Of a stretch of 64,000 nt of DNA, positions 32,732 through 43,184 are shown piece after piece (the first letter of the stretch is position 1; each line of letters begins with the position of its first letter). The position numbers and the translations under genes are program-made. The DNA comes from Proales similis (lineage: Eukaryota; Rotifera; Eurotatoria; Ploima; Proalidae), in NCBI GenBank assembly GCA_019059635.1, contig JAGVRJ010000010.1:436501-500500 (forward strand). The letters run 5' to 3'. The notes beneath the pieces were generated by a model that worked only from the letters and a program-made list of their open reading frames with translations, was not told the origin of the DNA and made no database searches.

Positions 32732-33071
32732 ATGTCGCGACTGTGCGTTTTGATCGTTTTGTTCAGCGTCTTGGCGTTCTCCATGGCCATGTCAAGTAAG
32801 CAGCTATTAAGCTAATCGACCAATTGGAAATAAACAAGCGATCGCCTGCTACTAAGGAGTGTGTCCACTCGGAGTGCCGATTGTCAACTGCTTCGTTGAT
32901 CCTTGCAGCGTGAGCAGCTGCAGCATCCCAAACGCCGTTTGCCAGTAATGCCTTTCGGCTCGAGCCGAGCTTGTTTCGATCTGATCAAACTTTCGCACTT
33001 GTTCAAGGTCCAACTACTGCGGCGGCTGCAATGCGAACTGGTACGTGAACGGACAACTAGTCCAATGCTGA
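32732..33071 (+). CDS. Small secreted cysteine-rich peptide, paralogue C
   Basis: Three exons 32732-32795, 32860-32944 and 33008-33071 (phases 1 and 2), total 213 nt, 70 residues. Signal peptide M-S-R-L-C-V-L-I-V-L-F-S-V-L-A-F-S. The mature part has N-C-F-V-D-P-C, S-S-C, P-N-A-V-C, Y-C-G-G-C-N-A and N-G-Q-L-V-Q-C, again with the last Cys directly before the stop. It differs from paralogue B by having C-G-G-C in place of C-T-C and one extra Cys before the core. The exon 2 acceptor has two in-frame AGs three bases apart (after 32856 or 32859), so one residue may be optional. A TATA-like TATTTATA sits at 32675-32682 and AATAAA at 33160-33165. Tail-to-tail with TEX10. Function unknown. Confidence 0.83.
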
Positions 33072-33159
33072 ATGCATCTACAACCAATTCCGACTGCCCA
33101 CAGCCAAAGTCTTCAAATTTGAAGCACACTAACATGCTCTTGTTTAAATGCTTTTTAAG

Positions 33160-33165
33160 AATAAA
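33160..33165 (+). terminator. Polyadenylation signal for paralogue C
   Basis: AATAAA 89 bp after the stop. Together with the minus signal at 33205 it delimits a compact convergent gene end. Confidence 0.65.
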
Positions 33166-33204
33166 AGAATTGAAAACGATCAGAGAGCTGAGCGCGCTTC
33201 TCAA

Positions 33205-33210
33205 TTTATT
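33205..33210 (-). terminator. Polyadenylation signal for TEX10
   Basis: TTTATT, minus AATAAA, 11 bp beyond the TEX10 stop. Confidence 0.65.
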
Positions 33211-33220
33211 TCCATCCAGT

Positions 33221-36200
33221 TCAGTCTTCAAACAGCTGAATGAACTCGATAAACCAAGCGGCTCTTTTGAACTGGTCGCTTTCCTGTTTGGTTCACTTGT
33301 TGAAGAGATAATTCGGCCAAGACCTTGAGTAACTAAGCTCACCTGAAAATGCAAAGCCAACGGCTCCAGAATTCCTTTCAGCGGCTCAAGTTCATTCGCC
33401 TGGTGTTGAAGCAGATAGTTTATGGAGATGAACAGGCGCTCTAGCTTCTGTCCGCTTGTCTCTGTCCAACGTGATCGATTAAAGCGACGCCTGTTTCCAA
33501 TTTTCACTTGGCTGGGCTCACCTTTTTTAGCTTCCTCGACCAGACTCTGAAGCAGGGCCTCGAGAAGCTTGCAATTTTGACTAAAAATCAACTTGATGGC
33601 TTTCAACGTTTCTAAAACTCGATCGCGTCGACTGTCGGGCAAATCGTTTAACGTGAACGCCCCTCTGAGCGTAGAGTCGAGGACGCGACGAGTGAACTCG
33701 ACAAAACTGAGATCGATCGTCGTCTGGCTGTTTAGTGATGCCAGAAGGCAGAGCACACCGTACGTGGTGTGGAGTTCAATGTGCGGCAGCTGAATCTATT
33801 TATCCGTATTAGATAGGCCAGAAGCGTAAAGAGAGGGCAAATTCAAACCAGCATCGGAATTGAGGTGGAGAGTAGAATATCGACAAGTCGATCCGAGTCT
33901 CTGTGACTGGAGACAAACAGAACAAGTTGCTTGACGGCCGAGAGGCGTTTAGACTTGGCCAGATGCATTCGCAATTCGCTCATTACCTTGCACAAGATTC
34001 GCTGCGACTCGAATCGGGCCGAGTTGTCGATCACAAACAGATCCGTTTCGGCCTGCGTCTTCTGGTTTAGCAACTGAAATCCCGAGTCGCCTTCAATTTT
34101 CCGATTAGCTCCGTCGCTTTCTAAAAGCGGCAGTGCGCGTTTACCGTGAAGCAAATGCAGCAGGAGAAGTATGTAGTCGCTGCATTCCAACGAGCCATTT
34201 CGATATCTTCAGAACGATTGTTAGTGCGGCTTAAATGAGCCAGTCGAGCGAGTTTACTTTTCTTGGCAAATTTCAAGGACCAAATTGATCGACGAAATTG
34301 TGAAACGCCCGTTGATGATCATGAGCGCAAGTTTGGTGGCAATGTAGCGATTTAGCCGCGGCAAGAACACGAGCAGCTCAATCGTTTGCTGTTTACATTC
34401 GCTTGACAATTTCTGGTGTCCCAGCTCCGAGTCTTTAGTCGAGCCGGTAAGAGCGAACAGAAGAGCTGCAAAAGTCACAATTGCTTACCCAGAGCGTTCA
34501 AGAGATCAATAAAGTGCTCTTGCAGGCAGTTGGCGGCCTGTTCGTTTCGCTTGTCAAGCTTGACCAGCATTCTCCTGACTCGGTTGAGAATGGCGCCGCT
34601 TCGTTCGTTGCCATCACGCATACAGCTCAGGGCGTATTTGAAGCTTTTCCTCAGCAACGAACTCCACAGCTTGTCCTCGCTTCATAAACGAACGACTTGA
34701 AATCGGGTGGAAAGCAATTGGGCGGCTTTTAAAATTACGAGTCGATAAGTTCACTGCTAATGGTCTGCTTGGCCAGGAATTCGAACAACATCCATTTGCT
34801 AGTCGAGTTGGGTGCCGCCTGCTCAAACAGACCGATTGCGTTCGAAACAAATGCAAGAAACATTTCTGCTTTGGAACAAATGATAAAATTCAAGTTTGAG
34901 TTCAATTTGAATGCTTCTGACCTTGTCTGGTAGAATAGCCAAGAATTCTGTCGCTCACCTGTAGAACGACCTGAAGCTCGCCGACTGAGAGTCTGCCGGC
35001 TTTGGTCGAGCTCAAGTGGCTCAATACGCAGTCGATTATGGACCAGGCTTTTTGCTCGTCAATTTCGAGCATTGACTCTGAACTCAACAGACAAACGAGC
35101 ATGTTGACTTTGCTCACGCTAATCTTTTCGATTTCAATCAGATTAGAATGCCAGACGCAGCCAGAGAGCTGGTCCTACTTCGTCGGGCGTTTTCTTCGCC
35201 TCGTTTGACATTTCGTAGTTGTCCGACAGCTTGTAGGGAAAGTCGCGCAGCAAAATGCTCGAGACATACTCGCAGCCGTTGAGACTCTTTGGCACTTGAA
35301 TGAACTGAGCGAGCTGAGTGAATGTGAACTTCATGTGCTTGCCGAGCAGATTCAGAATGGTGATCACCGAATGCATGATACTCAGCGAATCGTGGCTCTC
35401 AATGAAGCCTTTCAATCAGATGAAGTCATCAGAGTGTTGTCTGCTCAAGGCCAAGCGCTTACTTTTCTCGTCCGGCCGAGCCTCAATCCAGCAGTCGAAC
35501 AGCAGAGGAATCAGAGTCTTTGAGTATTTGGCGAAAAAGCTCGATCCGGTCAAATTGATCGATTTGCTTCGATTTAATTTAAAGTGAATGCTTGGCATCT
35601 GACGATAGCCAGCAATCTGACAGTCAAGCTGCTCGTCGCCGATCGGTATGCGACAGGTGCATTCGGTGTTTTCACTCTCGCTCGGCTCTTCGCTCGACAC
35701 GATCGATAGGAGACGGTAGAGTCGAGCGAGCACTTTAGAGCGCCACGCTTGCGTCGATGTCAGTTTGTAGGGATCGTTTTTCAGCGTCCGCTTGGTTCCT
35801 TTCACATTTGCTTTTGAGATTTGCACGATAAAGTTGTGAAATATCGAGCCGGCGTGAGTCTTGACCAACGGGGCCACGTGCTCCATCAAAGTGTCGAGCA
35901 GTCTAAGCGAACTGTACTGAATGCTTTCGACAATGTGTGTCATTGCGCACGACAGGTGGACATTGATCAAGTTGTAAAAAGCGCGGAGACGCTGCCCTTC
36001 GACTTGGGGCTGGCCAAGCAGCGACTTGAAAAAGATCAGGGCGCTCTCTCGAACCTTCAGCTCGCGATCAGTGAACAACGGACACAAGTTGTCCATCAGA
36101 GTGTTGAGTTCGCACTTGAGAAGATCTTGGTTGCTGAGCACCATCGTCCTCAGACTGTTCAATGCGTCCAATTTCATCGACTCATTGTGATGACGCAGGT

Positions 36201-36390
36201 GAGCGACCAGCTCTTTGAACGTTAAATTTCGATGCGATACGGGACCCTCTTTGTCGGTGAACTGCTGCTTGAGAACGAGCTTTTTCGACTTGAAATTTGC
36301 CTTCGTCTCGTTCAAGTTCTTGATCAGCTTCTTTCCGATTTTGAGGCGCACTTTTTGAAAGTCCTCGTTCGATCTTTTCCTCTTGCCCAT
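33221..36390 (-). CDS. TEX10: TEX10 / IPI1 homologue of the rixosome (ribosome biogenesis), nine exons
   Basis: Exons 36390-35463, 35408-35179, 35123-34922, 34868-34739, 34679-34489, 34432-34258, 34206-33849, 33795-33343 and 33283-33221 total 2730 nt, 909 residues (human 929). The N-terminus MGKRKRSNEDFQKVRLKIGK and HLSCAMTHIVESIQYSSLRL match the family's N-terminal signature; ITLIPLLFDCWIEA-like and the following HEAT-type helices continue to the end. TEX10 (yeast Ipi1) is a nucleolar scaffold that works with PELP1/WDR18 in late 60S maturation and ITS2 processing. Start 36390 matches the family; an upstream in-frame ATG at 36450 would add 20 residues. The intron at 34433-34488 has a second acceptor that would leave a 23-nt intron, and this was rejected in favour of the 56-nt intron. 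All introns are 51-59 nt. Confidence 0.9.
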
Positions 36391-37107
36391 CTGCCTAACC
36401 GCACTCCCTTCTCTCGTTCTATTTTCCTTTTGAATCGGCACGCTTTTCACCGACTCACTTTACGCGCCATGCACGTCAGTGCAGACTATACGCAGCTTCT
36501 CAACATCTCTTTGCAGGGCGAGTGCAAAATTTTGCTCATTTTATGGTCAACTAATTTCAAATTCCAACAATTGCCCGATCCCGTCTGACATGTGCGCTAG
36601 GTTCGCTCTAATCTGCCTAAAAACATTCTAAACAAGTTAAACCACCGCCGGCATTCATCTGAAAGTGAGAGAGAGAGAGAGAAAGAGGGAGAGAAAGAGC
36701 ACTTGTGATTCATGCTTGGTGTCGAGCAATGAATAAGCGTCGAGTCATTATGAGCAGAATTGAATTTTTACATTCTTCTTCATACATTCTTCGTCTATTT
36801 TATGGTTGAACGATTCGAGCTCTGACTCGAAAATCTCGACAAGTCAATTGAACACGACGTGTGAATGCCCGTCTCTTGGCTTATCTAATAACTGCGTTTG
36901 GATCCAGCCGGCCCTTGTTCGCTTTTTTTGCGTATTTGAACTTCTATTTAGCTCGGAGGCTCTTATCTACTCACGAGAGTTAGACTCGAGATCCCATGAC
37001 TCGCTGGCATAAATGCACCCGCTTTGGGCGAGATCGACTGTGCTCACCGTAGGCAAGACGGCCACAAGTTTTAATCAAGTCGGAACGCTATTTAGAATTT
37101 CTAGAAA
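36391..37107. promoter_or_regulatory. Divergent intergenic region between TEX10 and FATP copy 2
   Basis: 717 bp between opposed starts, with a (GA)n tract at about 36668-36681. Immediately before the FATP copy 2 ATG the sequence ends in TTTCTAG plus AAA, an acceptor-like context. Confidence 0.45.
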
Positions 37108-39521
37108 ATGGAATCGCTCAAGCAGTTTCTTTGCCAAATTGCTTATGTGATCAAGTTCATATTTAACGTGATTGTAACGTTGCCGCGCGATCTTCAGGGC
37201 ATGTACAAGTTCGCGCACATTACCCGAAAGACCAAGCAAATCGACAAGGCCAATTACGCTGTCCACCATGTCTTCGGCCAGTGGGTGAAGAAACAGCCCA
37301 AAAAGCCATGCATCAAGTTCGACGATCAAGTTTGGACCTTTCAAGACGTAAGCTGTTGAGCCCATCGGCCGTGTGAGGCGACGCGTTAATCTGATTTAGC
37401 TCGAGTTGTATGGAAACCGAATCGCCAATTTGTTTGCCGACCGCTACGGCCTAAAAAAAGGCGACTGCGTTGCCCTGTTCATGCTCAACCGGCCAGAATT
37501 CGTTGGCATCTGGTACGGCCTGTCCAAACTAGGCGTCATCACCGCCTTGATCAACACAAATCTCAAGTCAAAAGTGTTTATTCATTCGATAAATGTGGCC
37601 CATCCCAAACTGCTCATCTACGACCATGAGCTCGTTTCAGGCAAGCAAGCGACTAAATTTTTCTTGACATGTTGATGTTTGTCGACTGCCGAACTGCCTT
37701 TGCAGCCGTCGACGAGATCAGATCAGAGTTGGGAAGTGAGCTGGGCATTGTGAGACAGGGCGGCGAGTCAGCTGCCAGTTCAGACCCTCACCTGGAAACT
37801 CTACTCGCTTCGACTTCGGACTTGTTTGTCGAGCGCGAAAAGGTCGGCTCTCAAGGTAACCGCTCTGAATAGATGCCTATGGTCAATTGTCTCTTTTCAA
37901 CTCTTGTCTCTCTTCAAGACGTTCTGATGTACATCTACACATCAGGGACAACCGGGCTGCCAAAGGTCTGCTTCTCTCCATACTTGCTGTCAGTCTGGTC
38001 TGTTAAGCGAAATCGCATTTCAAGCCGGCTGTGATCAAGCACGGACGCTACATAATTGGCGGCTTTTCATTCTTCAATGCAATCGGCTGCACCGACAACG
38101 ACGTGTTCCTGGTCACATTGCCGATCTATCACAGCAACGGCGGCTGTATTGGCATCGGTGCTGCGCTCATCAGCGGAGCGACGGTGGCCATTCGCAAAAA
38201 GTTCAGCGCAAGCAATTTCTGGAAGGACGCCATCAAATATGAGTGCACCGTCTTCTCGTATGTGGGCGAAATCTGCCGCTACTTGCTAAATCAGCCGTCG
38301 AGCGAGTTCGACAAGCAGCACAAGATCCGCATTTGCGTCGGCAACGGAGTCAGAGAGAACGTTCACGTCGCTTTCGAGCAGCGCTTCGGCGTCAAGTGTG
38401 TGGAGATTTATGGCGCCACTGAAGGCAACTGTGTTCTCGGTGAGGCCCCCCACCCCATCAATCTCAAATTAATTTCTCAGTCCATGACTTGTCGCAGTGA
38501 ACTTGACTTCTCATCCGGGAGCGTGCGGCTTTATTCCACTGCTGGCCAGAAGCGTGCCGCTCGTTACCAATTATATAATCAAAATAGACAACAACATGAA
38601 TCCGATCAGAGACCAAAATGGCCATTGCATGTTGGCCGACTTGAACGAAAAAGGCCTGATGGTTGGCCTGATTGGCAAGTGAGTCAAGCATGACCAAAAT
38701 CACCTCAACTTTTATCTAAAACGCAGCGACATTCGCAAGGTCAACCAAAATGCAATACAGTGGCTACGCCAACAACAATTCAGCGTCCAGCAGCAAAATA
38801 ATTCAGAATTTGTTCAAAAATGGCCAATTGGGCTTCAATACAGGTAAGCGCTTTGAATCTGTCTTACACTTGCCGAAATGTTCCGCTTAAGAGCCCTTGC
38901 CGCCGTTTGGCCCAAACAGGCGACCTGCTTATGATGGACGAGAAAGGATTTGTGTACTTTTGTGATCGCCTCGGCGATACGTTCAGATGGCGTGGCGAGA
39001 ACGTTTCGACCGTCGAAGTGGAGAACGCGATCAGTGCTCACCTAGACTCGATCGAAGTCATTGTGTACGGAGTCGAGGTGCCCGGCGAAGAGGGTCGCGC
39101 TGGAATGGCGACCATCACCAAACTCGGTGTAGACTTGGACAAGCTTCAAAAGCAGATCAGCGCCGATCTGCCGTTCTACGCTCGTCCGCTCTTCATTCGG
39201 TAAGTGTCTCGGTGCTGTCCGCTCGTTCAGCCGCCTCCAACTCATTTAATTAAAACAAAAGCTTGAAAACAGACGTCGAGCACACGGGTAAGCAGAATTT
39301 TTAAACCTCGTCAGGAAAAATCGATTGCATTCAAACGGCTGGTATTTGGAAAAAAAAACACAGGAAGCTTTAAAGCGCAGAAAAGCAATTTAGTGAAAGA
39401 GGCATATGAACCGAGTGGCCACAACGACAAGCTCTTCTATTTCGATCGTCAGCAGCAAAAGTATCTGCCGCTCGACAAACAAGCATTTGAGAAAATCCAG
39501 CGACGAGAAATCCGATTTTAA
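37108..39521 (+). CDS. Long/very-long-chain fatty acid transport protein (SLC27A family), copy 2
   Basis: Ten exons: 37108-37347, 37400-37640, 37706-37855, 37919-37965, 38025-38439, 38498-38678, 38740-38843, 38920-39199, 39262-39287, 39364-39521; total 1842 nt, 613 residues. Motifs: [87 protein letters not shown]. Same predicted activity as copy 1: ATP-dependent acyl-CoA formation coupled to fatty acid uptake. It has two introns absent from copies 1 and 3 (38679-38739 and 39200-39261). Intron 2 begins with GC at 37641 (CAG|GCAAGC). Exons 2, 4, 5 and the last have exactly the lengths of copy 1 (241, 47, 415, 158 nt). An AATAAA lies at 39725-39730. Confidence 0.93.
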
Positions 39522-40760
39522 ACAATCGACGGCGAGCTAGACTCCGGTCGAGATTTTTCATTTGGTAGACACCTGCGCGGCAAATACATATTGCTTGCCG
39601 ATTTGGACACATTCTAATCTTTTCATTATTTCTTCCTTAAATTGCACTCACAGCACTGCCTTAGACTGAGCAAAGCGAATCGACCCTAGATTGCAGAATT
39701 TTATATACACAAGTCAACTGATAAAATAAAATTTTTTTCCAGACACTTAAAGGAAATAAACAAGTAAAAATAATGAAAAATAATGAAGCGCATGAGCGCT
39801 TCAGTGTCAAGCTTGACTCATAAAAAGCAACAGGCTTTTTTTCTGAATTAAATAAAACAAGACCAGCTCTCTGAATTTCGAGGCAGTCTAAATTGCGAGA
39901 AATTTTTCAAATTTCTTGCCAATTGCCTAGATTAATTAAGTTGACCACTCAAGCGTTAAGGTTATGAAAGCGAGTGAGACCAGAAGAGCTTTGGACGTCA
40001 TCACCATGTCAAGTTCAAGTCAAACTTATTTATGAATGTTTCTTTCCGCTCGCGGTTTTTATGATGTCAGTTTATCAAGATCATTACTAACTCTCATGCG
40101 CAGTTCTTTCCCCTCTTTTCCCTGCTCTTTTCTCTGCTATGGCGAAGACGACGACGACGACGACGACGATGATTATTGTGCTCGACCAAGCTCATGTCAG
40201 TCGATTTAAACCCATGCACACATGCAGGCGAAATATAATTTGAGCGAACGCTTGTTGCTATTGCGACCAAATAATCGTCACTAGCCCAACGACCATTGGC
40301 CCGATCTGCCTTCTTGACCCACTCGATCGGCCTGACTCGGGCAATCCGTGTGGTTGTTCCAAACTTGTTGTTATTTTGGGCACAATTTTCAAGTTCAAAA
40401 CGGGCCTTGCTCTGCCTCTAGACCAGTGCGACTATTAGTGGAGGCGCACACGCGCGTGCTTGAGTGTGGGTGTGCGGTATTATGCCGTAGGAGTGGAAAG
40501 TCTCTCCTTGAGCTCTCTAGTTGCTAAGCTTGTCTAATTCGAGCGCAGTATAGTAGCAAGGTAGCGAATTTTCGATTTGAGTTTTTTTTTGTCATTTTTT
40601 ATAATTATGGAACCGTTCATAATCGCGCTATAGATTTGAAACCATGCCGTTACACTTTCATAATTCGCCAAACTCGGCGATATCCAGCAAATATTCAACT
40701 CTGCACAACGCTTATTCAAGCAGCTATTTGCTCATAAATTCCGTCAAAAAAGCAACAATA
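39522..40760. other. Intergenic region between FATP copies 2 and 3
   Basis: 1.2 kb without a supported gene. It has AATAAA at 39725-39730, a (GAC)n run at about 40146-40170 and an alternating purine/pyrimidine tract near 40450. Promoter of copy 3 presumably lies at its right end. Confidence 0.5.
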
Positions 40761-43027
40761 ATGACACTGCTGCGTCGCATGTGGCGGATATTCTGCCGCT
40801 TCTTGCAAACCATTTGGAGAGACTTGCGCGGCCTGGTTCTTATGCTCCGTGTTGAACATTTATTGGCCAACTACGAGAAAAGGAATGCTCTACTGCCGCA
40901 TCTGTTTAGGAAATTGGTTAACAAGCATCCAGACAAGCCTTGCATCGTATTCAACGACCGAGTCTGGTCTTTCAAAGATGTGAGGGCTTTTTTTTTTTTT
41001 AAATTCAGTCGCCGCCCGACTAACTATAGCCGCTGTAGGTCGAGATCTACAGCAACAAAGTGGCCGAAATGTGCCAGAAGCGTTTCTCACTTGTCAAGGG
41101 CGACTGTGTGGCTCTGTTTATTGAGAACAAGCCAGAGTATGCTTGCATTTGGCTCGGTCTCTCTAAAATCGGCGTCATCTCGGCCTTGATCAACACAAAC
41201 CTTCGCAACGAATCGCTCGCTCACTGCGTCAATGTGGCCAAGCCCAAACTGCTTGTCTACGACGCCGAGCTATCTCCCGGTAAGAGCCGCTCTTGTTCAA
41301 GTCTACCAGCTCATCGAGTCTCTACCAATCATGTTCCACCAGCCGTGACCGACGCGCACAATCTGATCGACTCGAGCATTCAGCTGATGGTGCAGGGAGC
41401 AGACGAAGGACAACCGTCGAATGGCGTCCTGAATTTCGATCAGCTTGTGTCCAAGAGCGATGGACTCGTGGTCGAACCAAGCGAGCCACTCAAGTCCAAT
41501 GGTTTTTTCTCTTTGCTCACGTGCTTCTGCCTTTTCGCTCTTAAGTCGTTTTCTACCAAATAGACATAATGATGTACATTTACACAAGTGGCACAACGGG
41601 TCTGCCAAAGGTAATTACCAGAACTGGCTGATTGAGTGAAAGAGGAAATGAACGAAAATTGCCAACTAATAGCCGGCCGTGATCAGATACAGTCGATACA
41701 ACGGAGCTGGAGTGACGTTCCTCAAAGCAGCCCAGCTCAATCCGGACAAGGACGTGCTCTACGTTACGCTGCCTCTTTACCACGCGAACGGCGCCATGAT
41801 CGGAATGGGCTGCGCGCTGGTGACTGGCGCCACGGTGGTGCTCAAGAAAAAGTTCAGCGCCAGCAATTTCTGGTCGGACGTGATTAAACACGAATGCACA
41901 GCGTTTATCTACGTGGGCGAGATATGCCGGTTCCTGGTCAACCAGAAGCCGTCGGCGCTCGACCGTCAGCACAAGATTAAAAAGGCGTTCGGCAACGGAA
42001 TGCGCGAAGGCGTCTGGAAAGAGTTCGAGAAACGTTTCGGCGTCAAATGTGTCGAGTTTTACGCAGCGAGCGAAGGCAACTGCACCATGAGTGAGTAATT
42101 TCATTTCGTCACTTGTTCGTCCTTGTGGCCACCAAACCGTTTTCGTTCAAAATAGTCAACACCGTGTCGCATGTTGGCGCGTGCGGTTTCGTGCCGCTTC
42201 TCAACCGAATAGTCAGCATTCTGCCAATTTACGTGATCAAAATCGACGAGCAAATGAATCCGATTCGAAACGAGCGCGGATTCTGTATCCCTTGCAAACC
42301 CGGCGAGAAGGGACTGCTGATCGGTCTGATCGGCAACACGACGAAAACCTCCTACAACGGCTATGCCAACAACCAGAGCGCGTCAAGTAAAAAAGTAATC
42401 GAGAACGTGTTCAAGACTGGCCAAAGGGCTTTCAATTCAGGTTGGCTGTTTGCATTTTGTTTCATTCGCCGCTGGCTCAAACTCAACCGACCGCTGTTCA
42501 GGAGATCTGATGATGTACGACGAGTGGGGCTACATGTACTTTTGCGATCGCCTGGGCGACACATTCCGCTGGCGCGGCGAGAACGTGTCAACAGTCGAGA
42601 TTGAAAACTTGATGGGCAATCACTTGGACTCGGCCGAGGTGGTTGTCTACGGCGTGGAGATACCGGGCGAAGAGGGCCGCGCCGGAATGGCGGCGATCAA
42701 AAGCGACAATCCGGTCGATATGAACTCGCTCAGTGCGTTCGTCTACGAAAAGCTGCCTGCCTACGCCCGGCCCTTGTTTGTTCGACTGGTCGAAGATATA
42801 GATCGCACAGGTAAGCCAATAAAGCTGTCTAGAGATGCTGAGCGGCTGCGAATAACCAGCGTCTTCTAGGCACGTTTAAAACAAAAAAGACAAAACTGGT
42901 CGAGGAGAATTTCGATTTGGCCCAGGTGAATGATCCCATTTTCTACTTGAGCTCAAGGGACAAGCTCTACAAAAGACTGGACCAGGACGCTCTCGCCATG
43001 ATTAAAAGTGGCCGAGTTCGCTTCTGA
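40761..43027 (+). CDS. Long/very-long-chain fatty acid transport protein (SLC27A family), copy 3
   Basis: Eight exons: 40761-40979, 41039-41279, 41343-41501, 41564-41610, 41673-42090, 42156-42440, 42502-42810, 42870-43027; total 1836 nt, 611 residues. Motifs: [86 protein letters not shown]. Start 40761 is chosen because it matches the N-terminal hydrophobic pattern of the other copies; an upstream in-frame ATG at 40644 would add 39 residues without family resemblance. All introns are GT-AG. Exon lengths match copy 1 except in exons 1, 3 and 5 (by 3 nt in exon 5, one extra codon in the loop after the ATP motif). Likely a membrane acyl-CoA synthetase; substrate chain length cannot be inferred. 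Confidence 0.93.
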
Positions 43028-43143
43028 TTCGACTGCCAATGCTCATCAATGTAACCGGAATCCTTATCAATTTAGCAGTGCTTTCATTCCCACTTTGGTC
43101 CGCAAATCTCTAATTCGCTGCAAACCCGCCCAAGTTGTTCAGT

Positions 43144-43149
43144 TTTATT
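43144..43149 (-). terminator. Polyadenylation signal for GEN1
   Basis: TTTATT, minus AATAAA, 36 bp beyond the GEN1 stop. Confidence 0.6.
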
Positions 43150-43184
43150 GTTTAAATACAAAATATATTCACAAATTTGAACGC

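Noticed and set aside
34433-34488. A possible 23-nt intron in TEX10 (34466-34488), which would be a record-short animal intron.
   Set aside because: A second acceptor in the same phase gives a 56-nt intron, the size of all its neighbours. The longer one is much more likely.
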